Shown piece by piece: positions 7,863 to 14,947 of a DNA stretch of 57,587 nt. The position numbers were made by a program, and so were the translations under genes. The DNA lies in contig JAKSUC010000018.1 of assembly GCA_024413595.1 (NCBI GenBank), positions 1 to 57,587 of the forward strand, written 5' to 3'. Position 1 is the stretch's first letter. Each line of letters begins with the position of its first letter. This DNA comes from Bacteroidales bacterium (GTDB lineage: Bacteria > Bacteroidota > Bacteroidia > Bacteroidales > UBA3824). Below the pieces are notes generated by a model. The model made no database searches. It worked only from the letters and a program-made list of their open reading frames with translations, and was not told the origin of the DNA.

Positions 7863-8570
7863 TTATAAAATATAACACTTTACTAACCAAATAATTAATA
7901 AATGAACAGGATAAAAACTATAATAAAATAATTTAGGCAATTGTTTTCCTTTTTGTCCATTACATTTTAGAATAAAAAATAAAGAAATTAAACCAATAAA
8001 TTCTAAAACTCCATACACAATTGATATTGTCCAAATTTCATAGTAAAAATAATGTTTTACAATAGGTAAACATAACAAAGATGATATTATACAACAAGTT
8101 ATAATTAAAAATTTTTTGTTTTTAAATTCATAAAAAATATAAACAAATAAAAAACCTATAAATCCATAGTCAAAATTGAAATATATTCCTATGAAACAAA
8201 AAGAAATTAAAATTAATATCTTTAATAAATTATTGAACCTGATATTTTTTACATAATCAAGCAAATAAATCATTAATAATGAAAAAGATAATGTAAAAAA
8301 TACATTCAAATATTTTAAGTAAAAACATTCACCAAATCCGAATAAACTAAATGGAACAAAGCTAATAATGGCAAAAATGAATAACCGAAAAAAATATTTT
8401 TTACGATTTTTTGTAAAAGTTGCACCTAATGTCAGCAAATAACAAAAAATAATAAAACTCATTCTACCTATAACTCTACACAAAATATTATTCGGAAAAA
8501 ATGCACTACCAACATGATCAATAATCATTGTGATTATTGCAATATGTTTTAAAAAAGATGTTGAAAACAT
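7863..8570 (-). CDS. TraX-family membrane protein, island copy 1
   Basis: 235 residues, about seven to eight membrane helices, beginning LKHIAIITMIIDHVGSAFF and ending FYPVHLLIIWLVKCY. Both the N-terminal LKxIAIixMxIDHxG motif and the C-terminal YPvHLliIw motif are typical of the TraX family. The best-known member acetylates the N-terminus of F-pilin; chromosomal members in Bacteroidota and Firmicutes mostly lack a known substrate. The gene is 8 bases after the propeller gene and 1 base before the thioredoxin-like gene, so the three form one operon. Acylation of an exported peptide or protein is the family-based guess. Confidence 0.85.
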   Translation of the reverse strand: MFSTSFLKHIAIITMIIDHVGSAFFPNNILCRVIGRMSFIIFCYLLTLGATFTKNRKKYFFRLFIFAIISFVPFSLFGFGECFYLKYLNVFFTLSFSLLMIYLLDYVKNIRFNNLLKILILISFCFIGIYFNFDYGFIGFLFVYIFYEFKNKKFLIITCCIISSLLCLPIVKHYFYYEIWTISIVYGVLEFIGLISLFFILKCNGQKGKQLPKLFYYSFYPVHLLIIWLVKCYIL

Positions 8571-8578
8571 TACAATAA

Positions 8579-9775
8579 TTATTCTATATCTTTTAGTTTA
8601 TACATAACTATTATTGGATTGTCGTCGTCTTTAAAATTCTTGAGCATGTCTACATAATTTGCTATTTTGGGATGACTATTTTTCTCATTATAATCTATAT
8701 TGTAATTAAATGGATTAATATCTGAATCAAAAACACTGACATAATAATCATTATAAACTCCAATTTCATGAGAAATTAACACAACATCATTTAATAAACC
8801 TTTATCAATGTTTTTTAAATTACCACATTTAATTTTTTTTGTATTTTTGTTATAATAAATCATTAAATGATTGCCACGATAATCATTTAACGTAAAATAT
8901 AAATAATTCGATACTTCTAATAATTCAGCTTGAAATATATATTTGTCTATTTCGCCAGTTTGATAAAATTCTATATCGCTTATATATTTATCTTTAATTA
9001 TTTCTCGTTCATGTTTGTCAAAATTTAAAATATATTTTTTTGATATTGTAGTATCATTGATATTATAAACAGAGTTATCAGACATTCTTACAAAATTAAT
9101 ACAATTATTATCATCATAAGAAATGGAATTTGGAAAACATGTTCTGATGTTGTTTTCATCTTCTAAATATTTAGTTCTTAATATATTAAATGAAGAATCT
9201 GTAAAATTTATAGTATATTTTCGTATAAATGATTGTCCTTCATCTTGAAAACAGATATAACCATTTTTATAAGCTATAAAATCAGTAACATAATAATCTA
9301 TTTGATAATCTTTTATAAATACTCCTGTTTCTGAATATTTACTTATTTTTCCATACTGATAAACAAATAAAAACTTATTTATTTCATCATACATAATACG
9401 AACAACAAAATCAATTTCGCCAGGACCATTTCCTGTAGATATTCTTTTGACAAATTTACCATTTTTATCAAAAATAATAACACTACCTCTATTAAAGTCA
9501 TCAAAAATATAAATATAATTATCACTCATTTTAATTTCATATATGTCACCAACAAGTGATTCTTCTGTTGTTTCTAGTTGAATTAATTTTATAGTATCTA
9601 CTAAATCTTCTATAAAAAAGTATTCGTCATAATTTTCTATTGCTTCGTTAACATCTATTATTTTAGATTTAGAAGTATCAAATTGTAATTTTTGAATATT
9701 AATTGTTGTATTAACAGACGAACAACTACATATTAAAAATAATACACATATAAGAATTATTATTTTATTTTTCAT
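8579..9775 (-). CDS. 6-bladed beta-propeller lipoprotein, island copy 1
   Basis: 398 residues with a lipoprotein signal peptide (LFLICSC, Cys18). The N-terminal motif IKLIQLETTEESLVGDI, then IFDKNGKFVKRISTGNGPGEID, matches the Bacteroidota 6-bladed propeller family (DUF5128-like), in which repeated YI-FD-G strands build the blades. These proteins are outer-envelope lipoproteins of unknown ligand, often next to NVEALA peptide genes. The C-terminus (NPIIVMYKLKDIE) is nearly that of the copy at 10873-12036. It has its own upstream promoter box and a long hairpin in the leader (9797-9905), and begins the propeller-TraX-thioredoxin operon. Confidence 0.85.
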   Translation of the reverse strand: MKNKIIILICVLFLICSCSSVNTTINIQKLQFDTSKSKIIDVNEAIENYDEYFFIEDLVDTIKLIQLETTEESLVGDIYEIKMSDNYIYIFDDFNRGSVIIFDKNGKFVKRISTGNGPGEIDFVVRIMYDEINKFLFVYQYGKISKYSETGVFIKDYQIDYYVTDFIAYKNGYICFQDEGQSFIRKYTINFTDSSFNILRTKYLEDENNIRTCFPNSISYDDNNCINFVRMSDNSVYNINDTTISKKYILNFDKHEREIIKDKYISDIEFYQTGEIDKYIFQAELLEVSNYLYFTLNDYRGNHLMIYYNKNTKKIKCGNLKNIDKGLLNDVVLISHEIGVYNDYYVSVFDSDINPFNYNIDYNEKNSHPKIANYVDMLKNFKDDDNPIIVMYKLKDIE

Positions 9776-9796
9776 AATAAAAGTTATTTTAACAAT

Positions 9797-9859
9797 GATT
9801 CTTTCATTTCTTATAGAATACTCTAACTTAGTGTTAAATTAATAAGAAATGAAAGAATC
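9797..9859. promoter_or_regulatory. 18-bp perfect inverted repeat in the leader of the propeller operon
   Basis: GATTCTTTCATTTCTTAT (9797-9814) is exactly complementary to 9842-9859, with a 27-base loop. It lies between the NVEALA-type gene (stop at 9918) and the propeller start (9775), downstream of a good -7 box at 9877-9884. On neither strand is it followed at once by a T run, so a classical terminator is unlikely; an mRNA-stabilising or processing hairpin, or an operator, fits better. Confidence 0.7.
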
Positions 9860-9876
9860 TATAATAAATTAAAATA

Positions 9877-9905
9877 CAAATATAATAAATTATTATATAA
9901 ACAAA
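9877..9905 (-). promoter_or_regulatory. Promoter for the propeller-TraX-thioredoxin operon
   Basis: On the minus strand, TTTG (9902-9905) and TATATTTG (9877-9884) are separated by 17 bases, close to the Bacteroidota TTTG-N19-TAnnTTTG pattern. The transcript would start near 9870 and carry the hairpin at 9797-9859 in its leader. Confidence 0.5.
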
Positions 9906-9917
9906 TTAATAAATGTT

Positions 9918-10274
9918 TTATGGATAAACAAAAAAATATTCATTTTTTGTACCTATTTTACAATGATCACTTCCTGGCTCTTCCGCACAGATATCTTTCT
10001 GATAAATAGTTCCATGAAATTTGTAGTTATTATCATAATATCCATTTTCTTTATAATCGATTTTTTTCCAATTTGAACCTTTTTTTTCAATTAAATTTCC
10101 ATGTTCATCATAAAAATAAGTTCCTGTTTCAAGAAGTTCATAGCCTTTTGCTTCTAAACTTTCTAAATCTAGGATACTATTATTAACATCTATATTTTGA
10201 TTTGCTACATAAACATTTACTACTACAATCAACATTAGAAGTAAAAGAATACAATCTTTTGATTTTTTTGTCAT
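9918..10274 (-). CDS. Small exported NVEALA-like peptide precursor
   Basis: 118 residues: a lysine-rich N-terminus, a strong hydrophobic stretch (about 8-24), then VANQNIDVNNSILDLESLEAKGYELLE. The LESLEA segment sits where NVEALA-family proteins carry their motif just after the export signal, and matches it only partly. The mature part has a YDEHGNLIEKKGSNWK stretch and a C-terminal cysteine pair (ICAEEPGSDHC) followed by KIGTKNEYFFVY. The gene follows the clearer NVEALA gene by 23 bases, probably on one transcript. Function unknown; the partly shared C-terminal C-x-I-G motif suggests the two peptides are related. Confidence 0.65.
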   Translation of the reverse strand: MTKKSKDCILLLLMLIVVVNVYVANQNIDVNNSILDLESLEAKGYELLETGTYFYDEHGNLIEKKGSNWKKIDYKENGYYDNNYKFHGTIYQKDICAEEPGSDHCKIGTKNEYFFVYP

Positions 10275-10297
10275 TATAAAAGAATTTATATGAATTA

Positions 10298-10639
10298 TTA
10301 AAAATGATTAAAATAAGTTTGCCTATCTCCAATATTACATTGACTCGATAAAGTAACGTAACAAGAAAAACATTCATAACATGCACAATCATAGCCATGT
10401 GCAATTCCATTAGAATCATAACTTTCTATTTTAGTATATTTTAAAATCAAGGAATAAGCTGTAGAAACTACATCATTAGTAGGACTCGCTTCAAAATTCA
10501 TTAACAAATTCCACCCCAACGCCTCAACGTTTTCAATATCCAAAGATTTTTTTATTTCATTATTTCTGTTTGCAACAAAAACATTTGTGCCTGCTAACAA
10601 CATTAGCAATGCTAATGCACATATTCTAAATTTTTTCAT
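10298..10639 (-). CDS. NVEALA-family exported small protein, Cys-rich
   Basis: 113 residues: signal-like hydrophobic segment (about 5-23, ending NVFVANRNN), the family motif as NVEALGWNL (residues 37-45), and a C-terminal part with five cysteines in GYDCACYECFSCYV…SQCNIGD. NVEALA proteins are short Bacteroidota proteins of unknown function, typically next to 6-bladed propeller lipoproteins, which fits the genes here. The cysteines could be oxidised by the CxxC proteins encoded nearby. It is transcribed from the well-formed promoter at 10756-10786, with a leader of about 110 bases. An overlapping ORF in another frame is a shadow. Confidence 0.8.
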   Translation of the reverse strand: MKKFRICALALLMLLAGTNVFVANRNNEIKKSLDIENVEALGWNLLMNFEASPTNDVVSTAYSLILKYTKIESYDSNGIAHGYDCACYECFSCYVTLSSQCNIGDRQTYFNHF

Positions 10640-10755
10640 TTTTTTATAATTTAAAAGTTAAAAATTGATTTAAGTCAAAATCGTTTGAGATAGTATTTTT
10701 TTTGAGTCGCTAGCAAATTCAAATTTCAAAAACTATTCGTTCGTTTTTGACGTTG

Positions 10756-10786
10756 CAAATATAGAAAATGAATTTTAACTTCCAAA
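10756..10786 (-). promoter_or_regulatory. Well-formed Bacteroidota promoter for the NVEALA genes
   Basis: Minus strand TTTG (10783-10786), 19 bases, TATATTTG (10756-10763): an exact match in both boxes and spacing to the Bacteroides TTTG-N19-TAnnTTTG consensus. It isolates the NVEALA genes from the propeller gene at 10873. Confidence 0.75.
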
Positions 10787-10872
10787 TATTTTTGTAAATA
10801 AATGTTATTTTTTTTTTTATCTTGTTTTACACTAAAATTATTGTAAAAAATTTAAATAATAAATTACAATAA

Positions 10873-12036
10873 TTATTCTATATCTTTTAGTTTATACAAT
10901 ATAATAAGTGGATTATCATCAATTTGGGTATTTTCAAGTTTTGCCATATCTGAGTCTGATATTTTTCCATTTAAATTTGTTCTATCCCATTTTTCCTCTG
11001 AAACAGAATTTTCTTTGTCGATATTTTCTGGCATTATATAAGACACAAAATAATCTTTATCTGCATCTGCAACAAAAAACCATTTAATTTGATTACAAAA
11101 TGAATTTTCTACTGGTTTAAACGACCATATTTCTCCCGTTTTTTTATTTCGATAAATTTCCTTTGATTTAGTATCTTTTGTTAAAAACATAAAATACTGT
11201 AATGTATTAGTTTCAAGATAATTACCTTCAAAAATATATTCATTATTAAAATTACTAAATCTATTTTGATAGTCTTCGATTGAAAGATTTTTTTTCTCAA
11301 ATTCATCAAACGAAATTATATATTTTTTTATGATAGTATCATTTTTTAGATAATATATATTTTTATTCAATGGAAATGTAAATGACAAAATATCTTTATT
11401 TTTTTGAAAATATTTGTATTTTATCATTAAAAAATCATCAATCGGAAAACCGCTACTAAATAATTGATTTTCATTACTTAAAGTATCTCTTTTTACTATT
11501 GTATTTAAAACTCCCATAACTGTAACATAATACAAATTATTATTTACAATAGAAAAATCATAAACATAATTATCTTTAACAAAATTAGAAATATAATTTC
11601 CATCTTCTGTAAAAATACTTATTTTATCTGAGCTATTTACGTATAATAAATTATTATCATAATCTGGATAAACGTTTTGAACGTGATTAACTTCTTGAGG
11701 ACCATTACCAAAAGGCAATCTCTTAATAAAATTTCCTTCTCTATCAAATATTACTAAACTTCCATTTTGATAATTATCTTTTATATAAAAATATTTATCT
11801 GTAACTTTGATATCTAAAATTTGTGAAACTAATGTATTATCATCAGTTTGCAATGGAATAATTGATATACTATCAATCATTTCGTCTAAAGTTCGTGTTG
11901 ATTGTTTAAAACCTTCTGTCAAATCTATTTTGATTAATGAATCGTTTGGATTTTCAAAATATTTGGTTTCTGTTTGTGTTGTGTTTGAACAACTTGCTAT
12001 TAATATTAACAATAAAATGTAGAATACTTTTTTCAT
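10873..12036 (-). CDS. 6-bladed beta-propeller lipoprotein, island copy 2
   Basis: 387 residues with a clean lipobox (LLILIASC, Cys16). Family motifs ISIIPLQTDDNTLVSQILDI, then IFDREGNFIKRLPFGNGPQEV, identify the 6-bladed propeller family. The C-terminus NPLIILYKLKDIE matches copy 1. The start lies 12 bases after the thioredoxin-like gene at 12049, so it is the last gene of the TraX-thioredoxin-propeller operon read leftward from 13399. The 3' end is followed by 86 AT-rich bases before the NVEALA promoter, with no clear terminator. Confidence 0.85.
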   Translation of the reverse strand: MKKVFYILLLILIASCSNTTQTETKYFENPNDSLIKIDLTEGFKQSTRTLDEMIDSISIIPLQTDDNTLVSQILDIKVTDKYFYIKDNYQNGSLVIFDREGNFIKRLPFGNGPQEVNHVQNVYPDYDNNLLYVNSSDKISIFTEDGNYISNFVKDNYVYDFSIVNNNLYYVTVMGVLNTIVKRDTLSNENQLFSSGFPIDDFLMIKYKYFQKNKDILSFTFPLNKNIYYLKNDTIIKKYIISFDEFEKKNLSIEDYQNRFSNFNNEYIFEGNYLETNTLQYFMFLTKDTKSKEIYRNKKTGEIWSFKPVENSFCNQIKWFFVADADKDYFVSYIMPENIDKENSVSEEKWDRTNLNGKISDSDMAKLENTQIDDNPLIILYKLKDIE

Positions 12037-12048
12037 TTTGTTTGTAAA

Positions 12049-12663
12049 TTATTTAAAAAAATTATCATATACAAATTTGAGATTTTTAAAATCAATGTCT
12101 GTTCCGTGCGTAGTTTTATTTGGTGTATAAAAAGCCAAAATTTCTAAATTTTTATTTATAATTATGTAGTAAGGAAACATTAAAGTTTCAGCCGAAATTG
12201 ATAAATCATGGATATTAACAACATTATTATTTTTTAGGTTATATTCTTGATTTTGAAGATTATACACTCGTGTACTTGAATTGTCTGCAATAAACAAAAT
12301 TTTAGAAAAGTCAAATTCTTCAGAATTATCTTTTAAAACACTAATCGCATGATTTACACATTGTTGACAATATTTTTCTGAAAATCTACATATTAATATT
12401 GTATCCGCAATTTGACCAATGTATTCTGAAAATTTGATTTCATTGTTTAAGGAATCTTGAATAATAAAATCTTTTATTGTTTTTCCCACATTTTGTATCG
12501 ACAATTCATACTGCGGTTTTATTGTTTGATATTTACTTGTTAATTCGTTTAAGAATTGATCTTTAGACGAAATTTCTGATTTAAGTTTCGAATTTTTATA
12601 TATCAAAAACAATTCTGATAAAACAAAAAGTAAAACAACAATAATATATACAATTTTTTTCAT
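12049..12663 (-). CDS. Membrane-anchored thioredoxin-like protein, island copy 2
   Basis: 204 residues from the ATG at 12663; the in-frame codon further upstream at 12672 is TTG, and ATG at 12663 aligns with the paralogue start (MKKIVYI in both). One N-terminal membrane helix, a short coiled stretch, then a thioredoxin-like domain with C99-Q-Q-C102 (ILICRFSEKYCQQC) and the MFPYYIIINKNLEILA loop. The tail HGTDIDFKNLKFVYDNF mirrors copy 1. The two copies differ in the middle dipeptide of the CxxC, which tunes redox potential in known thioredoxins. It lies between TraX (16 bases upstream) and propeller (12 bases downstream). Confidence 0.75.
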   Translation of the reverse strand: MKKIVYIIVVLLFVLSELFLIYKNSKLKSEISSKDQFLNELTSKYQTIKPQYELSIQNVGKTIKDFIIQDSLNNEIKFSEYIGQIADTILICRFSEKYCQQCVNHAISVLKDNSEEFDFSKILFIADNSSTRVYNLQNQEYNLKNNNVVNIHDLSISAETLMFPYYIIINKNLEILAFYTPNKTTHGTDIDFKNLKFVYDNFFK

Positions 12664-12679
12664 TTTATGCAACTTTATT

Positions 12680-13399
12680 TTACAAGCAATATGTTTTAAT
12701 AGTCCATAAAATTAATAAATGAACTGGGAAAAACCAATAATAAAATGGTTTTGGTAATTGTTTTCCTCTTTCTCCATTATAATTAAAGATAAAAAACAAA
12801 GAAATAATACCCAATCCCTCTAAAAGTGCATTAACAAATGCTTGAATCAAAATTTCGCCTACTATAAAATGTCTATATAAAGGTAGAATAGCCAAAATTA
12901 CTAATAAAAAATATAAAAATATTAATATATTTTTTTGTCGTAAATTATAAAAAATAGAAACTATTAAAAAACCAAAACAACCATAATCAAAATTACATAA
13001 AGTTCCTAACACTATAAAAAACAATGTAATAGCTATTTTAAAATATAGTGCTCCTTTTTTATCTTTAACCAAATCAAATAAACCAATCATAAGTACAGAA
13101 GATGATAAAACAAAGAAAACATTTAAATCTTCAAAACTGAAAGGTTTATCAAATCGTACTAAACTATATGGAACAAAACTAATTAATGCAAACGCAAAAA
13201 GACGTAAATAATATTTATAACGATTTTTTGTAAAAAATGCTCCTTCTGCTAATAAAAATGCAAATAAAACAAAACTTAATCGACCTATTATTCTTAATAT
13301 TAACACGTCAGTGAAAAAAACAGCTCCGATATGATCTATAATCATGGTAATTACTGCTAAATTTTTTAAAAACGCTCCTGAAAATTTATTTAAAACCAT
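12680..13399 (-). CDS. TraX-family membrane protein, island copy 2
   Basis: 239 residues, multiple membrane helices, beginning LKNLAVITMIIDHIGAVFF and ending FFPVHLLILWTIKTYCL, the hallmark ends of the TraX family. Internal landmarks (RIIGRLSFVLFAFLLAEGA, FTKNRYKYYLRLFAFALISF, GERGKQLPKPFYYWF) match copy 1 position by position, so the two arose by duplication. It heads a TraX-thioredoxin-propeller run, with a third propeller gene upstream at 13553-14680. A weak -7 box TAATTTTG (13422-13429, minus strand) lies 23 bases before the ATG. Confidence 0.85.
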   Translation of the reverse strand: MVLNKFSGAFLKNLAVITMIIDHIGAVFFTDVLILRIIGRLSFVLFAFLLAEGAFFTKNRYKYYLRLFAFALISFVPYSLVRFDKPFSFEDLNVFFVLSSSVLMIGLFDLVKDKKGALYFKIAITLFFIVLGTLCNFDYGCFGFLIVSIFYNLRQKNILIFLYFLLVILAILPLYRHFIVGEILIQAFVNALLEGLGIISLFFIFNYNGERGKQLPKPFYYWFFPVHLLILWTIKTYCL

Positions 13400-13421
13400 T
13401 ATATATATTTTTTTAATTCAA

Positions 13422-13429
13422 CAAAATTA
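13422..13429 (-). promoter_or_regulatory. Possible -7 box for the second TraX operon
   Basis: TAATTTTG on the minus strand fits TAnnTTTG. No -33 TTTG at the right distance; the region is very AT-rich, so chance is possible. The 153-base gap to the upstream propeller gene makes a separate promoter plausible. Confidence 0.3.
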
Positions 13430-13552
13430 TCAAAAAAAATAGTTGTTTTATAAAATATTGTAATTCTTTTATAATGTTTAACTTATAAAATAAAGTTTTT
13501 GTAAAAATATAATTATTAAATACAAAGTATATTTTCAACTAATATTTAATGA

Positions 13553-14680
13553 TTATTTTAATTCATAAATTACAATTATTGGATTTGCTTCAATATCTTG
13601 AGAAATATTATTTAATAATTCTGATTTTCTATCATTTGAAAGAGAATTAGAATAGTCTAATATTTCACTATTATCTATAGCATAAATTAATAAATTTTTA
13701 TCAATAAATGAATAATTACTTTTTATAGGAAAATCTTGTAATTTAGTATTTTCGATAATTTCAACAAAATTTTTAACATCGTTGGTTGTTTTATTAACTA
13801 TCGAATAATGAGAAACTCTATTTAAATTATAAGAAATAAAATAATTTTCATTTGTTTCCAAAAATAAATTCATACCAATTGCATAATTCTCTAAATCAAA
13901 AGATTGAACAAATTCTCTAACATCATTGTATTCTTTTTCAAAAATTCTTGTTGGAACTTTATAATCGCCAAAATCAAAATAATATTTTTTTATTATAGTA
14001 TCTTGTGATATTTGATATATTGTATCGCAAAAATATTCGTAAAAATAATTTGTATTTTTATATTTTGAAAAATTACAATTTTCTAAAAAATTAAGATATT
14101 GTGCTTTCTTTTCATCAATTTTTATAAAACTATTTAGTTTAACTCCATTTGAAAATTGTATAATTTTATATTTCCCTTTTTCAGACATCCTATTTCCTAA
14201 ATAAAAATATAAATTTTCATTATCTAAAAACATGTCTAAAGCCCAAAATCCTAAATCTATTGTATTAACACAATTGTCTTGACTATCATATTCATATATT
14301 TTCTGATTATTATCTGAAAAAATTAAAACATTACCAGAATTTGTTACTTGAAAATCAGAAAGTCCAATATATTCTTCTGGTCCATTACCTTTATGATATA
14401 TTTTTTTTATAAATTTACCTTTATAATCAAATATATAAATTGAACTATTTGCTGAGATATAAATTTGATTTTTTAAACAACATATCTTACATATTTCGCC
14501 TAATAAACATTCGTCAGATGTTTCTAAAGGAATAATAGAAATTGACTGTGCTATTTCTGACGATGAAACTTCGCATATATTATCAGGATTTATTGATAAT
14601 TGTTGTAATTTTTCATTATTTTTATCAATTTGACAACTTGTAAAAAATAATATAAAAACTAATAGTAGTTTATTTTTCAT
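13553..14680 (-). CDS. 6-bladed beta-propeller lipoprotein, island copy 3
   Basis: 375 residues, lipobox FFTSC (Cys16). The classical family opening is present: ISIIPLETSDECLLGEICKI, then IFDYKGKFIKKIYHKGNGPEEY. The C-terminus NPIIVIYELK is shorter than in copies 1 and 2 and lacks the KDIE end, so this is the most diverged copy. There is an unusual cysteine cluster (EICKICC) in the first blade. It is separated from the TraX gene by 153 bases. With TraX and thioredoxin downstream it restores the propeller-TraX-thioredoxin order seen in copy 1. Confidence 0.85.
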   Translation of the reverse strand: MKNKLLLVFILFFTSCQIDKNNEKLQQLSINPDNICEVSSSEIAQSISIIPLETSDECLLGEICKICCLKNQIYISANSSIYIFDYKGKFIKKIYHKGNGPEEYIGLSDFQVTNSGNVLIFSDNNQKIYEYDSQDNCVNTIDLGFWALDMFLDNENLYFYLGNRMSEKGKYKIIQFSNGVKLNSFIKIDEKKAQYLNFLENCNFSKYKNTNYFYEYFCDTIYQISQDTIIKKYYFDFGDYKVPTRIFEKEYNDVREFVQSFDLENYAIGMNLFLETNENYFISYNLNRVSHYSIVNKTTNDVKNFVEIIENTKLQDFPIKSNYSFIDKNLLIYAIDNSEILDYSNSLSNDRKSELLNNISQDIEANPIIVIYELK

Positions 14681-14800
14681 TTTTATATAAAATCGAAACT
14701 TTTACATTAATTATTTTCTATTAAATTAAAACATCATATAATTTTGAAAAATGATTTTTAGAACATTCTAATTCTCTAGTTGAGATGTATATTTCAAATA

Positions 14801-14878
14801 TTAATGGATATTTTTAAAGTCAATATTATTACATGAAACTAACAATAATAATATAATAAATAAATATAATTTTTTCAT
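14801..14878 (-). pseudogene. Orphan lipoprotein leader (25 codons), probable remnant of a fourth lipoprotein gene
   Basis: ATG at 14876-14878 to TAA at 14801-14803 encodes a complete lipoprotein signal peptide, MKKLYLFIILLLLVSCNN, and only nine residues after the lipobox cysteine. The hydrophobic run and VSC lipobox resemble those of the propeller genes. It lies in the right place and orientation for another island lipoprotein, but no downstream frame continues the protein. Either a truncated pseudogene or a tiny lipopeptide. Confidence 0.6.
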
Positions 14879-14906
14879 GATTATTTACAAATAGCACAAA
14901 AAAACT

Positions 14907-14942
14907 GATGATTGAACACAATAAATTGTATTCAATCATCAA
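14907..14942 (-). terminator. Terminator of the xylanase gene
   Basis: TGATGATTGAA (14907-14917) pairs with TTCAATCATCA (14932-14942), and the interior forms a further 5-bp stem ACAAT/ATTGT. Read on the minus strand it is followed by GTTTTTTTG. It lies just after the xylanase stop (14948). Confidence 0.85.
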
Positions 14943-14947
14943 TTAAA

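Noticed and set aside
10183..10419. 78-codon minus-strand ORF overlapping both NVEALA-type genes
   Set aside because: It is a frame-shifted shadow of the two supported peptide genes and has no signal or family motif.
14681..14800. Search for the body of the lipoprotein that begins at 14878
   Set aside because: No frame continues the leader with propeller motifs; only scattered AT-rich codons were seen.
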